A program made the translations under genes and the position numbers. Under the pieces are notes generated by a model. It was not told where the DNA came from. It did no database searches and worked only from the letters and a program-made list of their open reading frames with translations. From NCBI GenBank assembly GCA_007134175.1, contig SLLF01000184.1, positions 1 through 12,043 on the forward strand: DNA of 12,043 nt, in the 5' to 3' direction. This document shows, piece by piece, positions 6,447 through 12,043 of this stretch. Positions within the stretch are counted from its first letter, which is position 1. Every line of letters starts with the position of its first letter. The stretch comes from Kiritimatiellia bacterium. Its GTDB lineage: Bacteria; Verrucomicrobiota; Kiritimatiellia; SLAD01.

Positions 6447-7817
6447 ATGCCGAACGCCATTTTATTTATGTCCGATGAGCATACCCCGGCAGTGTCCAAC
6501 GTGCACGGGCACCCGTTGGCGCCCACGCCGAACCTGGAACGGCTGGCGGCGCGCGGCACGGTCTACGAGCATGCATACTGTGCATCGCCGCTGTGTTTGC
6601 CGTCCCGGTCGGCATTCATTTCGGGGCACCGGGTACACGAGTTGCAGACCTACAGCAATTGCCTGCTCGCCTTGCCAAAGGATATCGACAATATGGGCCG
6701 GGCCTTGAGCCGTGAGGGCGTGTACACGGCCTATTTCGGGTGCAATTTTGATGTGTACGACCGGCCGGAAAACCTCGGGTTTTCCGAAGTCTTTGCCGAA
6801 CGTCTTCGTCAATATCCGGGGGATTGTCGCATTGGCCGTGAGCGGACCAACCTCAACGACGCGGCCGAGCGCGCGTCCGGCTTCGGTCCCCGCTCCGAGG
6901 AGGAGGCCTACGGACGGGACTTGTTGGTGATGGATAAAGCCCTGACCTGGCTGCAAAAGACTGCGCCGAAGCTGGATCAGCCTTGGGTCTTGCTGATCAA
7001 CCTGCATGCGCCCCACTTCAACTATTACACCACCCCCGAACTCTGGGACCGTTTCGCGGCTGCGGCGGATCTGCCGCCCTATGGCAGCGAAACGGAAATT
7101 GCCCGCCATCCGCGCAACCGCGACCTGCAGATCTACTACGATACCGAACGCTACACCGACGACCAGATTCGCGGCTTGCGCCGGGCCTACGTCGGTAGCG
7201 TTTGCTGGGTGGACCAGCAACTGGGGCGGGTGATGGACGCACTCGCCACGCAGGGAATGGAGGACGACACCACTTTGGTCTACACATCCGATCACGGCGT
7301 CATGCGCGGGGAATTCGGCTTGTGGTGGAAGAGCAGTCTTCACGAAGGGGCGGCCCGGGTTCCCTGTGTCGCCGCCGGCCCCGGTTTTTCAGTGGGGATG
7401 CGCACCGTGACACCGGTCGACCTGCACGATGTGCAAGCGTCCCTGTTCCGGACAACCGGTGCGGCGCGCCCCGCACAATGGGTCGGCGCCCCGTTGCAGG
7501 ATATTCCCGCACACGACCCCACCCGCGTGGTTTTTTGCGAGTATCACGGTCAAGGGGTAACCGCGAGTTCCTACCTGGTGCGGCAAGACCGCTGGAAGTT
7601 GATCTGGCACGCCAATGCCCCTCCCCAGCTATTCGACTTGGCACAGGATCCGGACGAGACCACCAATCTGGCCGATTCACAGCCGGACCAACTGTACGCC
7701 ATGGAAAAGCTACTCCGCGCGATATGCGACCCTGAAGCCGAAGACCGGCGGGCCTCCGAATTCATCCGCCATCAAAGAGAGCTGGCCGCCGCGCTGGGGA
7801 CAGGTGGGAAAAGATGA
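6447..7817 (+). CDS. type I (formylglycine-dependent) sulfatase
   Basis: A 456-residue sulfate-ester hydrolase of the alkaline phosphatase fold. Seen: the metal-binding N-terminus (FMSDEH, Asp10), PTPNLERLAARG (27-37), the formylglycine signature Cys50-LPSR followed by SAFISG, HAPH (187-190), metal-binding TSDHG (Asp282-His283), WKSSLHEGAARVP (Lys295, His299), and the C-terminal QLFDLAQDPDETTNLAD. The YC.SPLC.PSR context and TSDHG..GE.GLWWK block resemble choline-sulfatase-like members more than the DD-containing arylsulfatases, but the substrate cannot be assigned; the neighbours suggest a sulfated sugar. Cys50 needs maturation by an anaerobic (anSME) or FGE enzyme, not found here. ATG 6447 has AAAGGAA ahead; an in-frame TTG at 6327 has no ribosome site. 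No signal peptide is seen, so it is probably cytoplasmic and acts on imported sugars. Confidence 0.95.
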   Translation: MPNAILFMSDEHTPAVSNVHGHPLAPTPNLERLAARGTVYEHAYCASPLCLPSRSAFISGHRVHELQTYSNCLLALPKDIDNMGRALSREGVYTAYFGCNFDVYDRPENLGFSEVFAERLRQYPGDCRIGRERTNLNDAAERASGFGPRSEEEAYGRDLLVMDKALTWLQKTAPKLDQPWVLLINLHAPHFNYYTTPELWDRFAAAADLPPYGSETEIARHPRNRDLQIYYDTERYTDDQIRGLRRAYVGSVCWVDQQLGRVMDALATQGMEDDTTLVYTSDHGVMRGEFGLWWKSSLHEGAARVPCVAAGPGFSVGMRTVTPVDLHDVQASLFRTTGAARPAQWVGAPLQDIPAHDPTRVVFCEYHGQGVTASSYLVRQDRWKLIWHANAPPQLFDLAQDPDETTNLADSQPDQLYAMEKLLRAICDPEAEDRRASEFIRHQRELAAALGTGGKR

Positions 7818-7821
7818 TACA

Positions 7822-7912
7822 AAAAGCGTGCATGATTGTAGCCGGGCACGCTGGGCCCGGCAGTCGCCCCCCACGTGGGCGGCTACAGCATGGATTGCGG
7901 ATGAAATCTGCG
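7822..7912 (+). repeat. dispersed intergenic palindromic repeat, copy 2
   Basis: Blocks AAAAGCGT, ATGATTGTAGCCGGGCACG, CTGGGCCCGGCAG, GTGGGCGGCTACA and GCGGATGAAATCT match the 2754-2880 repeat in the same order, without that copy's middle insert. It starts 4 bases after the sulfatase stop. GTAGCC and GGCTAC form inverted ends and GCCGGG/CCCGGC an inner hairpin. It could act as a transcript-stabilising 3' structure. Confidence 0.75.
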
Positions 7913-7990
7913 CTGGGGAAGTAATGGGTTCGATCCGGCTTCTGTCAAAAGGCCATTTGCAAGAAGTATAACGGGATTCAGATTTCAAAA

Positions 7991-8135
7991 ACGGACGACG
8001 CTTATGTGGACGCTGATGGTGGACGAACGAACTGCACCGTCGTCCGTAAGCGCCACGTGAGTCACGTTCCACGTGCCAACGTGGTCACGTGATCGCCGCA
8101 CGCGTCCACCGGATTTCTATGTTCTCTCAGACAAG
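7991..8135 (+). repeat. dispersed leader-like element, copy 2
   Basis: Begins with ACGGACGACG (7991-8000), which is perfectly inverted at 8038-8047 (CGTCGTCCGT, 10-bp stem, 37-base loop), and continues GTAAGCG, then CACCGGAT and CTCAGACAAG. The order and sequence match copy 1 at 4893-4987 on the opposite strand. Between GTAAGCG and CACCGGAT this copy has about 40 more bases, made of the CACGTG array. The element ends at the ribosome site of the next gene (ATG 8139), so it forms the gene's leader. Confidence 0.75.
8054..8091 (+). promoter_or_regulatory. array of CACGTG palindromes / long imperfect hairpin
   Basis: Perfect CACGTG sites start at 8054, 8070 and 8086, exactly 16 bp apart, with two further ACGT cores between them (8064 and 8079), so five ACGT cores in 38 bp at 7-9 bp spacing. 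The whole also folds as 8054-8068 against 8078-8091 with one bulge and a 9-base loop. It lies 48 to 85 bases upstream of ATG 8139. It could be a multi-site operator, a leader hairpin, or a repeat expansion; nothing in the sequence chooses. Confidence 0.5.
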
Positions 8136-8138
8136 GAT

Positions 8139-9800
8139 ATGAAAAAATCTTCATTCATTGAGCCTGTTATAGCGCACGCGCGATTCGTGCGGAAACATGG
8201 CGTACGGGCGGACGGAGAGTCCCCCCTGCTGGTCGATGGACTGGATCTGGCCACGTTGGCCCCGCCACCACCGCAGGAGGGGTATTTATCGTCCAACCTC
8301 GCCTGCCAACAGAATTTTCTGCGCACGCTGGATGCGTTGGGGACCTTGACCGGCGACACGTCCTATCACCGACAGGCTGATGAATGGATCCACTGCGCGC
8401 TGGATAAGCTGCGCGATCCCGCATCGGGGTTGTTGTACTGGGGTGGCCATGCCAGTTTTGACCTGCTGACGGACCAGCCGATTTGGGGCCATCATGAGTT
8501 GAAATGCGCCTATCCGCATTACGCCTATCTCTACCGGGTCAATCCGGATACCCTGCGCGGTTTTGTAGAAGCGTTCTGGCATGCCCACATCTGGGATTGG
8601 TCGACCTTGTTGTTCAATCGGCATGGCCGCTATGTGACGTGGGAGAAGAAATGGGAAACCGGATTTTCAGGGGGACCATTACCGATTATAGAAAACACGG
8701 CCCTATCCTTTATCAATACCGGCAGTGACCTGATCGTGAGCGGTGCCCTGCTGCACGCGCTGTCGGGTGATGAGCAACCGCTACGCTGGGCGCAGCATTT
8801 GCTGTCGCGCTATGATCAGGTTCGCCATCCCACAACAGGGCTGGGCGGCTATCAGTTCAACTATCGAGACCCCTGCCGGGTGCGCCAGTCGTTCACGCCA
8901 CCGTTTGATTCGCGGGCAGACATCAATGAGGCGACGGTGCTGAAGAAGGGGCTGATCCGGACCCGGTACGGACAAGTAGCGGTGGCGTTCCTGAACGTAG
9001 CGGACGCGCTGGGAGCGGCCAAGGGGAGGCCGTTTGTAGATTTTGTCGCGGCGGATTTGGAAGCGCTGGCCACTCATCTATACGACAGGGACGCCCACTG
9101 CTTTCACGCGGCCCTGATTGATGGTGAACGCCTGAATCCGTCTCATGTCACGGAAGGGGCCGGATATTGCACGCCGTCTGATTTAGAACCGTTAGGCGCT
9201 GATGCATTGATGTTTCTGGCCTACGCGCGGGCCTATCAGGCCACGCAGAAGCCGCTCTTGCTGGACATGGCCAAGCACTTGGCGGCCGGGCTGGGATGGG
9301 GAGATATGAGCCAGCCGGTCGATTTCGCAGAAGTTTCTGCAAGACATTCTGTCCATAAACGTGGCACGGGCATCTTGCCCGTGAATCATGGGCGAGACGC
9401 CCATGCCACCATGAATCTTGTGGAATCCGTTGGAGGGGGAAATATCCTGGCGATGCGGAATCATGCAGCGCCGGGGCCGGTAGCGGGCGGAATCGGATCC
9501 GACAGCGGACAACGTGATGTCTGCGCGCTGCTCGGCTTGCTGGCCCTGTATCGAGCCACAGAAGAGAGCGTCTGGCTGGTATCGGCCGAATCGCTGGGGC
9601 AGCACCTGTTGCGGCACTATACCGTGGGCGACTTTATCGTCTCCGCAACCGGGAAGACCACGTCCAATTTTGATTCCGCCTTGCCGCTGGCCCTGTTGCA
9701 CTTGGCGACGGCACAACAGGGGCATGGCGAGCCGCTACCAGCCTTTTACCCGAACCACACCTACTTTTCCCCAAAAGGAGGGGCGGTAGCTGCGGGGTGA
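8139..9800 (+). CDS. probable (alpha/alpha)-toroid carbohydrate-active protein (lyase or hydrolase, unclassified)
   Basis: A 553-residue protein I cannot place in a named family. It is helical with repeating hairpins and aromatic/His-rich loops typical of six-hairpin glycosidases and polysaccharide lyases: LLYWGGHASFDL (98-109), WGHHELKCAYPHY (116-128), EAFWHAHIWDW (144-154), NRHGRYVTWEKKW (160-172), and an NTGSDLIVSGALLHALSG helix (193-210). No signal peptide is apparent, matching a cytoplasmic enzyme working with the sulfatase. ATG 8139 is preceded by AAGGA very close to it; upstream in-frame codons lie inside the repeat element and were excluded. Odd: residues 408-424 (RGTGILPVNHGRDAHAT) are encoded by an inserted palindromic repeat, probably a surface-loop insertion. 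The role is inferred from fold-like pattern and context (unsaturated uronyl or sulfated-oligosaccharide processing); alternatives include a sugar epimerase/isomerase-type toroid. Confidence 0.8.
   Translation: MKKSSFIEPVIAHARFVRKHGVRADGESPLLVDGLDLATLAPPPPQEGYLSSNLACQQNFLRTLDALGTLTGDTSYHRQADEWIHCALDKLRDPASGLLYWGGHASFDLLTDQPIWGHHELKCAYPHYAYLYRVNPDTLRGFVEAFWHAHIWDWSTLLFNRHGRYVTWEKKWETGFSGGPLPIIENTALSFINTGSDLIVSGALLHALSGDEQPLRWAQHLLSRYDQVRHPTTGLGGYQFNYRDPCRVRQSFTPPFDSRADINEATVLKKGLIRTRYGQVAVAFLNVADALGAAKGRPFVDFVAADLEALATHLYDRDAHCFHAALIDGERLNPSHVTEGAGYCTPSDLEPLGADALMFLAYARAYQATQKPLLLDMAKHLAAGLGWGDMSQPVDFAEVSARHSVHKRGTGILPVNHGRDAHATMNLVESVGGGNILAMRNHAAPGPVAGGIGSDSGQRDVCALLGLLALYRATEESVWLVSAESLGQHLLRHYTVGDFIVSATGKTTSNFDSALPLALLHLATAQQGHGEPLPAFYPNHTYFSPKGGAVAAG
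9361..9409 (+). repeat. REP-like palindrome inserted in frame within the toroid gene
   Basis: Arms 9361-9382 (GTGGCACGGGCATCTTGCCC...) and 9388-9409 (ATGGGCGAGACGCCCATGCC...) are inverted over 22 bases with four transition differences around a 5-base centre. Translation gives GTGILPVNHGRDAHAT, a string known to me as a translation artefact of dispersed palindromes in planctomycete and verrucomicrobial genomes. The frame stays open on both sides, so the whole insertion with its flanks must be a multiple of three. Confidence 0.8.
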
Positions 9801-9813
9801 GCAAGACGCCCCG
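9793..9813 (+). terminator. possible weak terminator after the toroid gene
   Basis: CGGGG (9793-9797) and CCCCG (9809-9813) pair around an 11-base loop that spans the stop codon and are followed by GTTGTTTG. The T-run is poor and the stem only 5 bp. Confidence 0.25.
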
Positions 9814-9904
9814 GTTGTTTGAGAGGGGAAAACCACGCTTCTATTATAATCCACAAACATTTGCGAAGAATCGCCGGAATCGGTGCAGGTCAGCCCCCCC
9901 TGTA

Positions 9905-9940
9905 CCGCCGTAGCTCAACGAAGGCGCATGCGGCTGGCGG
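9905..9940. repeat. degenerate CCGCC/GGCGG palindromic repeat
   Basis: CCGCC (9905-9909) and GGCGG (9936-9940) enclose GTAGCTCAACGAAGGCG, which in reverse complement contains CGCCTTCG and CTACGGCGG, the same words as the elements at 2799-2842 and 4999-5039. It lies in the gap before the toxin-antitoxin pair. The remainder of 9801-10004 shows nothing else recognised. Confidence 0.35.
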
Positions 9941-10004
9941 AATCACCCCATGACGCCGATTTCCCGGTTTCGCCAAGGATTCGGGTTATAGGCATGACTG
10001 ACGA

Positions 10005-10043
10005 TTTACACTTGCCTTGTGGCCAGTAATAAACTAGTCTAGT
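10005..10043 (+). promoter_or_regulatory. toxin-antitoxin promoter and autoregulatory operator candidate
   Basis: TTTACA (10005-10010, 5 of 6) with a 16-base spacer to TAATAA (10027-10032, 3 of 6) is followed at once by ACTAG-T-CTAGT (10033-10043), a perfect 5-bp inverted repeat that also contains tandem CTAGT. The operator would cover the start point, as expected for toxin-antitoxin operons in which the antitoxin represses its own promoter. Confidence 0.5.
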
Positions 10044-10075
10044 CTAACCATAAATTAAGAGCATGGAGAATGAGC

Positions 10076-10327
10076 ATGCACACCGTCACTCTTTTTGATG
10101 CAAAAACACATTTATCGCGAATTATCGAGGACTTGGTTTCTGGTCGCGATGATCGCGTTATTATTTCGCGTCACGGGAAACCGGTCGTCTGTGTTACGCC
10201 CCTGCCTGCAGTGGATACAGAGAAAAGAATTGGCATCGCACGTGGCCAATTTCAGGTTCCCAATGACATTGACTCCAGCAATGCAGATGTTTCGCAACTT
10301 TTTTATGGCAACGACAAAGAAGCATGA
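10076..10327 (+). CDS. Phd/YefM-family antitoxin
   Basis: An 83-residue antitoxin that should bind and neutralise the downstream PIN ribonuclease and repress the operon with it. Seen: the Phd/YefM N-terminus TVTLFDAKTHLSRIIEDL (3-20), a core VIISRHGKPVVCVTPL (about 28-43), and a C-terminal toxin-binding tail RIGIARGQFQVPNDID with SQLFYG near the end. ATG 10076 is preferred because GGAG lies 7 bases upstream; the ATG at 10070 would sit one base from it and add two residues. The stop overlaps the toxin start (ATGA), so the two are translationally coupled. The gene is visibly richer in A+T than its neighbours. Confidence 0.92.
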   Translation: MHTVTLFDAKTHLSRIIEDLVSGRDDRVIISRHGKPVVCVTPLPAVDTEKRIGIARGQFQVPNDIDSSNADVSQLFYGNDKEA

Positions 10328-10710
10328 GAATCCTGCTCGATACACAACTGATCTTGTGGGCACTGGTGGATCATCCCCAATTATCCGATGCCGCCCGACG
10401 CATGATCATCGACCCCGCCAACGACATATACTTCAGTTCTGCCTCGATATGGGAAATAGCGATCAAGCACCGTTTGGCACGCAAAAATATGCCGGTCTCC
10501 AGCAAGGAGGCAACACGACTATGTCGACTTGCAGGCTATCAAGAACTCACCATCACAGCGGTGCATGCCGCTGCAACCGAATCGCTGCCGGATCACCATG
10601 CCGATCCATTTGATCGCATACTCGTTGCACAAGCAAAATCCGAACCGATGCAACTCCTCACACATGACAAGGCGCTCCCGAAATACGGCGACAATATCAT
10701 CTGGGTATAA
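10324..10710 (+). CDS. vapC: PIN-domain toxin, VapC type
   Basis: A 128-residue predicted Mg2+-dependent endoribonuclease; characterised VapC toxins cut tRNA or rRNA and halt translation when the antitoxin is lost. The PIN acidic residues are all present: Asp6 in MRILLDTQLILWAL, Glu44 in SASIWEIAIKH, Asp94 and Asp97 in HHADPFDRILVAQA, and Asp115 in LLTHDKAL. The length is normal for the family, and nothing indicates inactivation. It overlaps the antitoxin by 4 bases and has only a purine-rich AAAGAAG stretch as ribosome site, as usual for coupled translation. Its subgroup is the one paired with Phd/YefM antitoxins. RNA target unknown. Confidence 0.95.
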   Translation: MRILLDTQLILWALVDHPQLSDAARRMIIDPANDIYFSSASIWEIAIKHRLARKNMPVSSKEATRLCRLAGYQELTITAVHAAATESLPDHHADPFDRILVAQAKSEPMQLLTHDKALPKYGDNIIWV

Positions 10711-10753
10711 GTAATCACGCACCCCGCAGGAAGCACTTGCCGAATGAATGTCG

Positions 10754-10787
10754 ATAATTGCTCGGCACTGGTGACAACAGCAATTAT
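10754..10787. terminator. inverted repeat between convergent genes, possible bidirectional terminator
   Basis: ATAATTGCT (10754-10762) and AGCAATTAT (10779-10787) are a perfect 9-bp inverted repeat around a 16-base loop, placed between the vapC stop and the end of the minus-strand gene. The stem is A+T-rich and no clear T-run follows, so a terminator role is only plausible by position. Confidence 0.35.
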
Positions 10788-10798
10788 AGGATTGCGGG

Positions 10799-11767
10799 TT
10801 ACCGGAACAATTCATCGGCGGCGCGGCGTCCGGCTTCGGCACCGATACCACCCGTGAACGCGCCGACGCCGGCACTGACGGTACCACCGACAATCCGCTT
10901 GATGCGGTTGCCCCAGCTATTTTCCCGCTGGGCCATGGCCTCGTTCTCGACCGCCGCCAGCCGTTGGGCGTGGGCGCGCATGGCGTCGGCATCGGCTTGG
11001 GCATCGGCCTGCACGCGTGCGGCATACTCTTCCTCGGCAGCCTGTCGCTCCCTCGCCATCTGCTGCATACCGGCCTGCGCAGATTGGAGGGCCTGCTCGC
11101 GCCGATCCCGCCGACGTTGGGCAAAAGCGTCGAGCGAACTCCCCTGAGGGGCCGCTGCCGCATCCCACTCCGGCGCACGCGCCTCTGCGGTTTGCAACGG
11201 ATTGACCGGGCGGGTCGGCGCGGGTTCCGGTGCATGGATCTCGCGCTCCAGCCAATAGCCTAAAGGCGGTGCGTCGGGCTGGGCACGACTAACCTCGGCC
11301 CAGGTCTGCATCTCGCTCAAGAGTCGTGTGCCGACTTGGAGTGGATCGCTCAACCAGTTTTCCAGCGCCAGTCGTCGCAAAGCCCCGTAATCTGCTGGTG
11401 GCTCACGCAGGCCGACTTGTTGCGATAAATGATCCAGATAGGCCGGGTCTTGCGCATCTTCCGCTTGGGTGAATTGGCTGACGAACGTTTCAAAGCGCGG
11501 CCGCGCCCGATCCCCGAACCGCTGGTTCAGGTCCGCGCGCATGCGGTCGATTTCATCCCCAAACCATTCCCCGGCGATCTGCGAGATCTGGTCGCCCTCC
11601 GGCTCGGGCACTTCTGCCGCCAGGCGCTGGGCCTGTCCCAGCACTTCCTGAGCGAGCGAATAGCGGATATAGGACCGCAGCAGGATCTCGTTTTCCGCCG
11701 GCCACGCCCCCCCGATTATCGGTATCATCAGTCCGATCACCAACCCCAAGCCCATATTTCTTTTCAT
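10799..11767 (-). CDS. exported helical protein with glycine-rich C-terminus, unrecognised
   Basis: A 322-residue protein of no family I recognise. It has a Sec signal peptide (MKR then hydrophobic 6-20, likely cut after GGA21 or A24). Residues 25-175 are mixed helical with many charged residues and Trp. Residues 180-210 form a Pro/Ala-rich linker. Residues 211-280 are a long Ala/Gln/Arg/Glu-rich helix, probably coiled coil, and 290-315 a glycine-rich stretch (IVGGTVSAGVGAFTGGIGAEAG) like a glycine-zipper membrane or assembly segment. It is presumably periplasmic or envelope-associated. The start ATG 11767 has GGCAGG 5 bases upstream. It is convergent with vapC; a repeat and the end of another minus-strand gene lie upstream (stop 156 bp away), so the two may belong to one transcription unit. 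No function is proposed. Confidence 0.8.
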   Translation of the reverse strand: MKRNMGLGLVIGLMIPIIGGAWPAENEILLRSYIRYSLAQEVLGQAQRLAAEVPEPEGDQISQIAGEWFGDEIDRMRADLNQRFGDRARPRFETFVSQFTQAEDAQDPAYLDHLSQQVGLREPPADYGALRRLALENWLSDPLQVGTRLLSEMQTWAEVSRAQPDAPPLGYWLEREIHAPEPAPTRPVNPLQTAEARAPEWDAAAAPQGSSLDAFAQRRRDRREQALQSAQAGMQQMARERQAAEEEYAARVQADAQADADAMRAHAQRLAAVENEAMAQRENSWGNRIKRIVGGTVSAGVGAFTGGIGAEAGRRAADELFR

Positions 11768-11813
11768 GACAACCTGCCCTTTCTCGCGTGCAGCGCCCGA
11801 TCCCTAACGCCAA

Positions 11814-11892
11814 TTCAATCCGCAACCGATGTGGCAGCCGCCCACGCCGGGAGCGGCCTGTCAAGCCCGGCATGCCCGGCTACGCTGTGCAC
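11814..11892 (-). repeat. dispersed intergenic palindromic repeat, copy 3 (inverted, diverged)
   Basis: TTCAATCCGCAACC, GCAGCCGCCCACG (11834-11846), and CCCGGCATGCCCGGCTAC (11866-11883) followed by GTGCAC correspond, in reverse complement and order, to the end, middle and start of the 7822-7912 repeat. This copy is more diverged. It fills the gap between the exported-protein gene and the partial gene upstream. Confidence 0.6.
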
Positions 11893-11922
11893 TTTCTCCG
11901 TATCTACTTCCGCCGGGCGACG

Positions 11923-12043
11923 CTAACGCTCCACCACGCGCAGCTGAATGCGACCGGCCCCGATATCCAGTACCTGTAGCTGTAAACCGTCAGGAGGTGA
12001 CAGGACTAATTCCTCTGCTAGCTCCTCGGCGGGCAAGCTGGAT
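11923..12043 (-). CDS. C-terminal end of an unknown protein (5' part outside window)
   Basis: A frame open from the right edge to TAG at 11925-11923 gives 39 residues ending LQVLDIGAGRIQLRVVER, preceded by an acidic Leu/Glu-rich stretch (PAEELAEELVLSPP). Amino-acid composition is protein-like and the alternative frame on this strand stops early. It is too short to name. It would be the gene upstream of the exported protein on the same strand. Confidence 0.5.
   Translation of the reverse strand, partial: SSLPAEELAEELVLSPPDGLQLQVLDIGAGRIQLRVVER

Larger units (their letters stand above)
7818..8138. other. repeat-filled gap between sulfatase and toroid gene
   Basis: A 321 bp stretch with no convincing gene. 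It contains the second intergenic palindromic repeat (7822-7912), about 80 bases with nothing recognised, the second leader-like element (7991-8135), and within that the CACGTG array (8054-8091). No clear terminator or promoter was found, so it is unknown whether the two flanking genes share a transcript. Confidence 0.6.

Noticed and set aside
6462..7343. Minus-strand open frame of 293 codons
   Set aside because: Antisense shadow of the sulfatase, which carries all catalytic motifs on the plus strand.
9192..9725. Minus-strand open frame of 177 codons containing MGVSPMIHGQDARAT
   Set aside because: Antisense to the toroid gene; the familiar-looking peptide is the reverse translation of the inserted palindrome.
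9845..9850. Perfect TATAAT
   Set aside because: No matching -35 at 16-18 bases on either strand and no gene starts nearby; the antitoxin is more than 220 bp away and has a closer promoter candidate.
2754..11892. Three similar repeats as a possible CRISPR or att-site set
   Set aside because: The copies are kilobases apart, of differing length and orientation, and no cas, integrase or transposase gene is present.

Overview
The window looks like a chromosome segment from a G+C-rich, carbohydrate-degrading bacterium, most plausibly of the Planctomycetota-Verrucomicrobiota group (Kiritimatiellota/Lentisphaerota-like). This is an inference from a type I sulfatase beside a LacI-type repressor and a probable carbohydrate-active enzyme, a ROK kinase, and intergenic palindromic repeats, including one that reads GTGILPV..HGRDAHAT in translation, a signature I associate with that group. 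No rRNA, tRNA, CRISPR array or transposase gene was seen.

Left part (1-4798, all minus strand): a Ppx/GppA-type phosphatase with a C-terminal HD domain (its 3' end leaves the window), a ROK-family sugar kinase, and a large TPR-repeat lipoprotein. A dispersed palindromic repeat lies between the TPR and ROK genes.

Middle part (4799-9800): a LacI-family regulator (minus) is divergent from a sulfatase (plus), followed by a large helical, probably (alpha/alpha)-toroid, carbohydrate-active protein. The LacI/sulfatase gap holds a TTGACA-containing promoter candidate flanked by two inverted repeats whose centres are 42 bp apart. This looks like a repressor-controlled module for a sulfated glycan, with desulfation plus glycan or uronate processing; the substrate is unknown. 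The gap between the sulfatase and the toroid gene carries two repeat elements. One of them also lies upstream of the TPR gene in the same orientation relative to its gene, and in front of the toroid gene it carries an unusual array of CACGTG palindromes. The toroid gene itself has a REP-like palindrome inserted in frame.

Right part (9801-12043): a Phd/YefM-VapC toxin-antitoxin pair with an ACTAG-T-CTAGT candidate operator and visibly more A+T than its neighbours, so probably acquired. Then, on the minus strand, comes an unrecognised exported protein with an Ala/Gln/Arg-rich helical segment and a glycine-rich tail, a third copy of the intergenic repeat, and the last codons of a gene that enters from the right edge.
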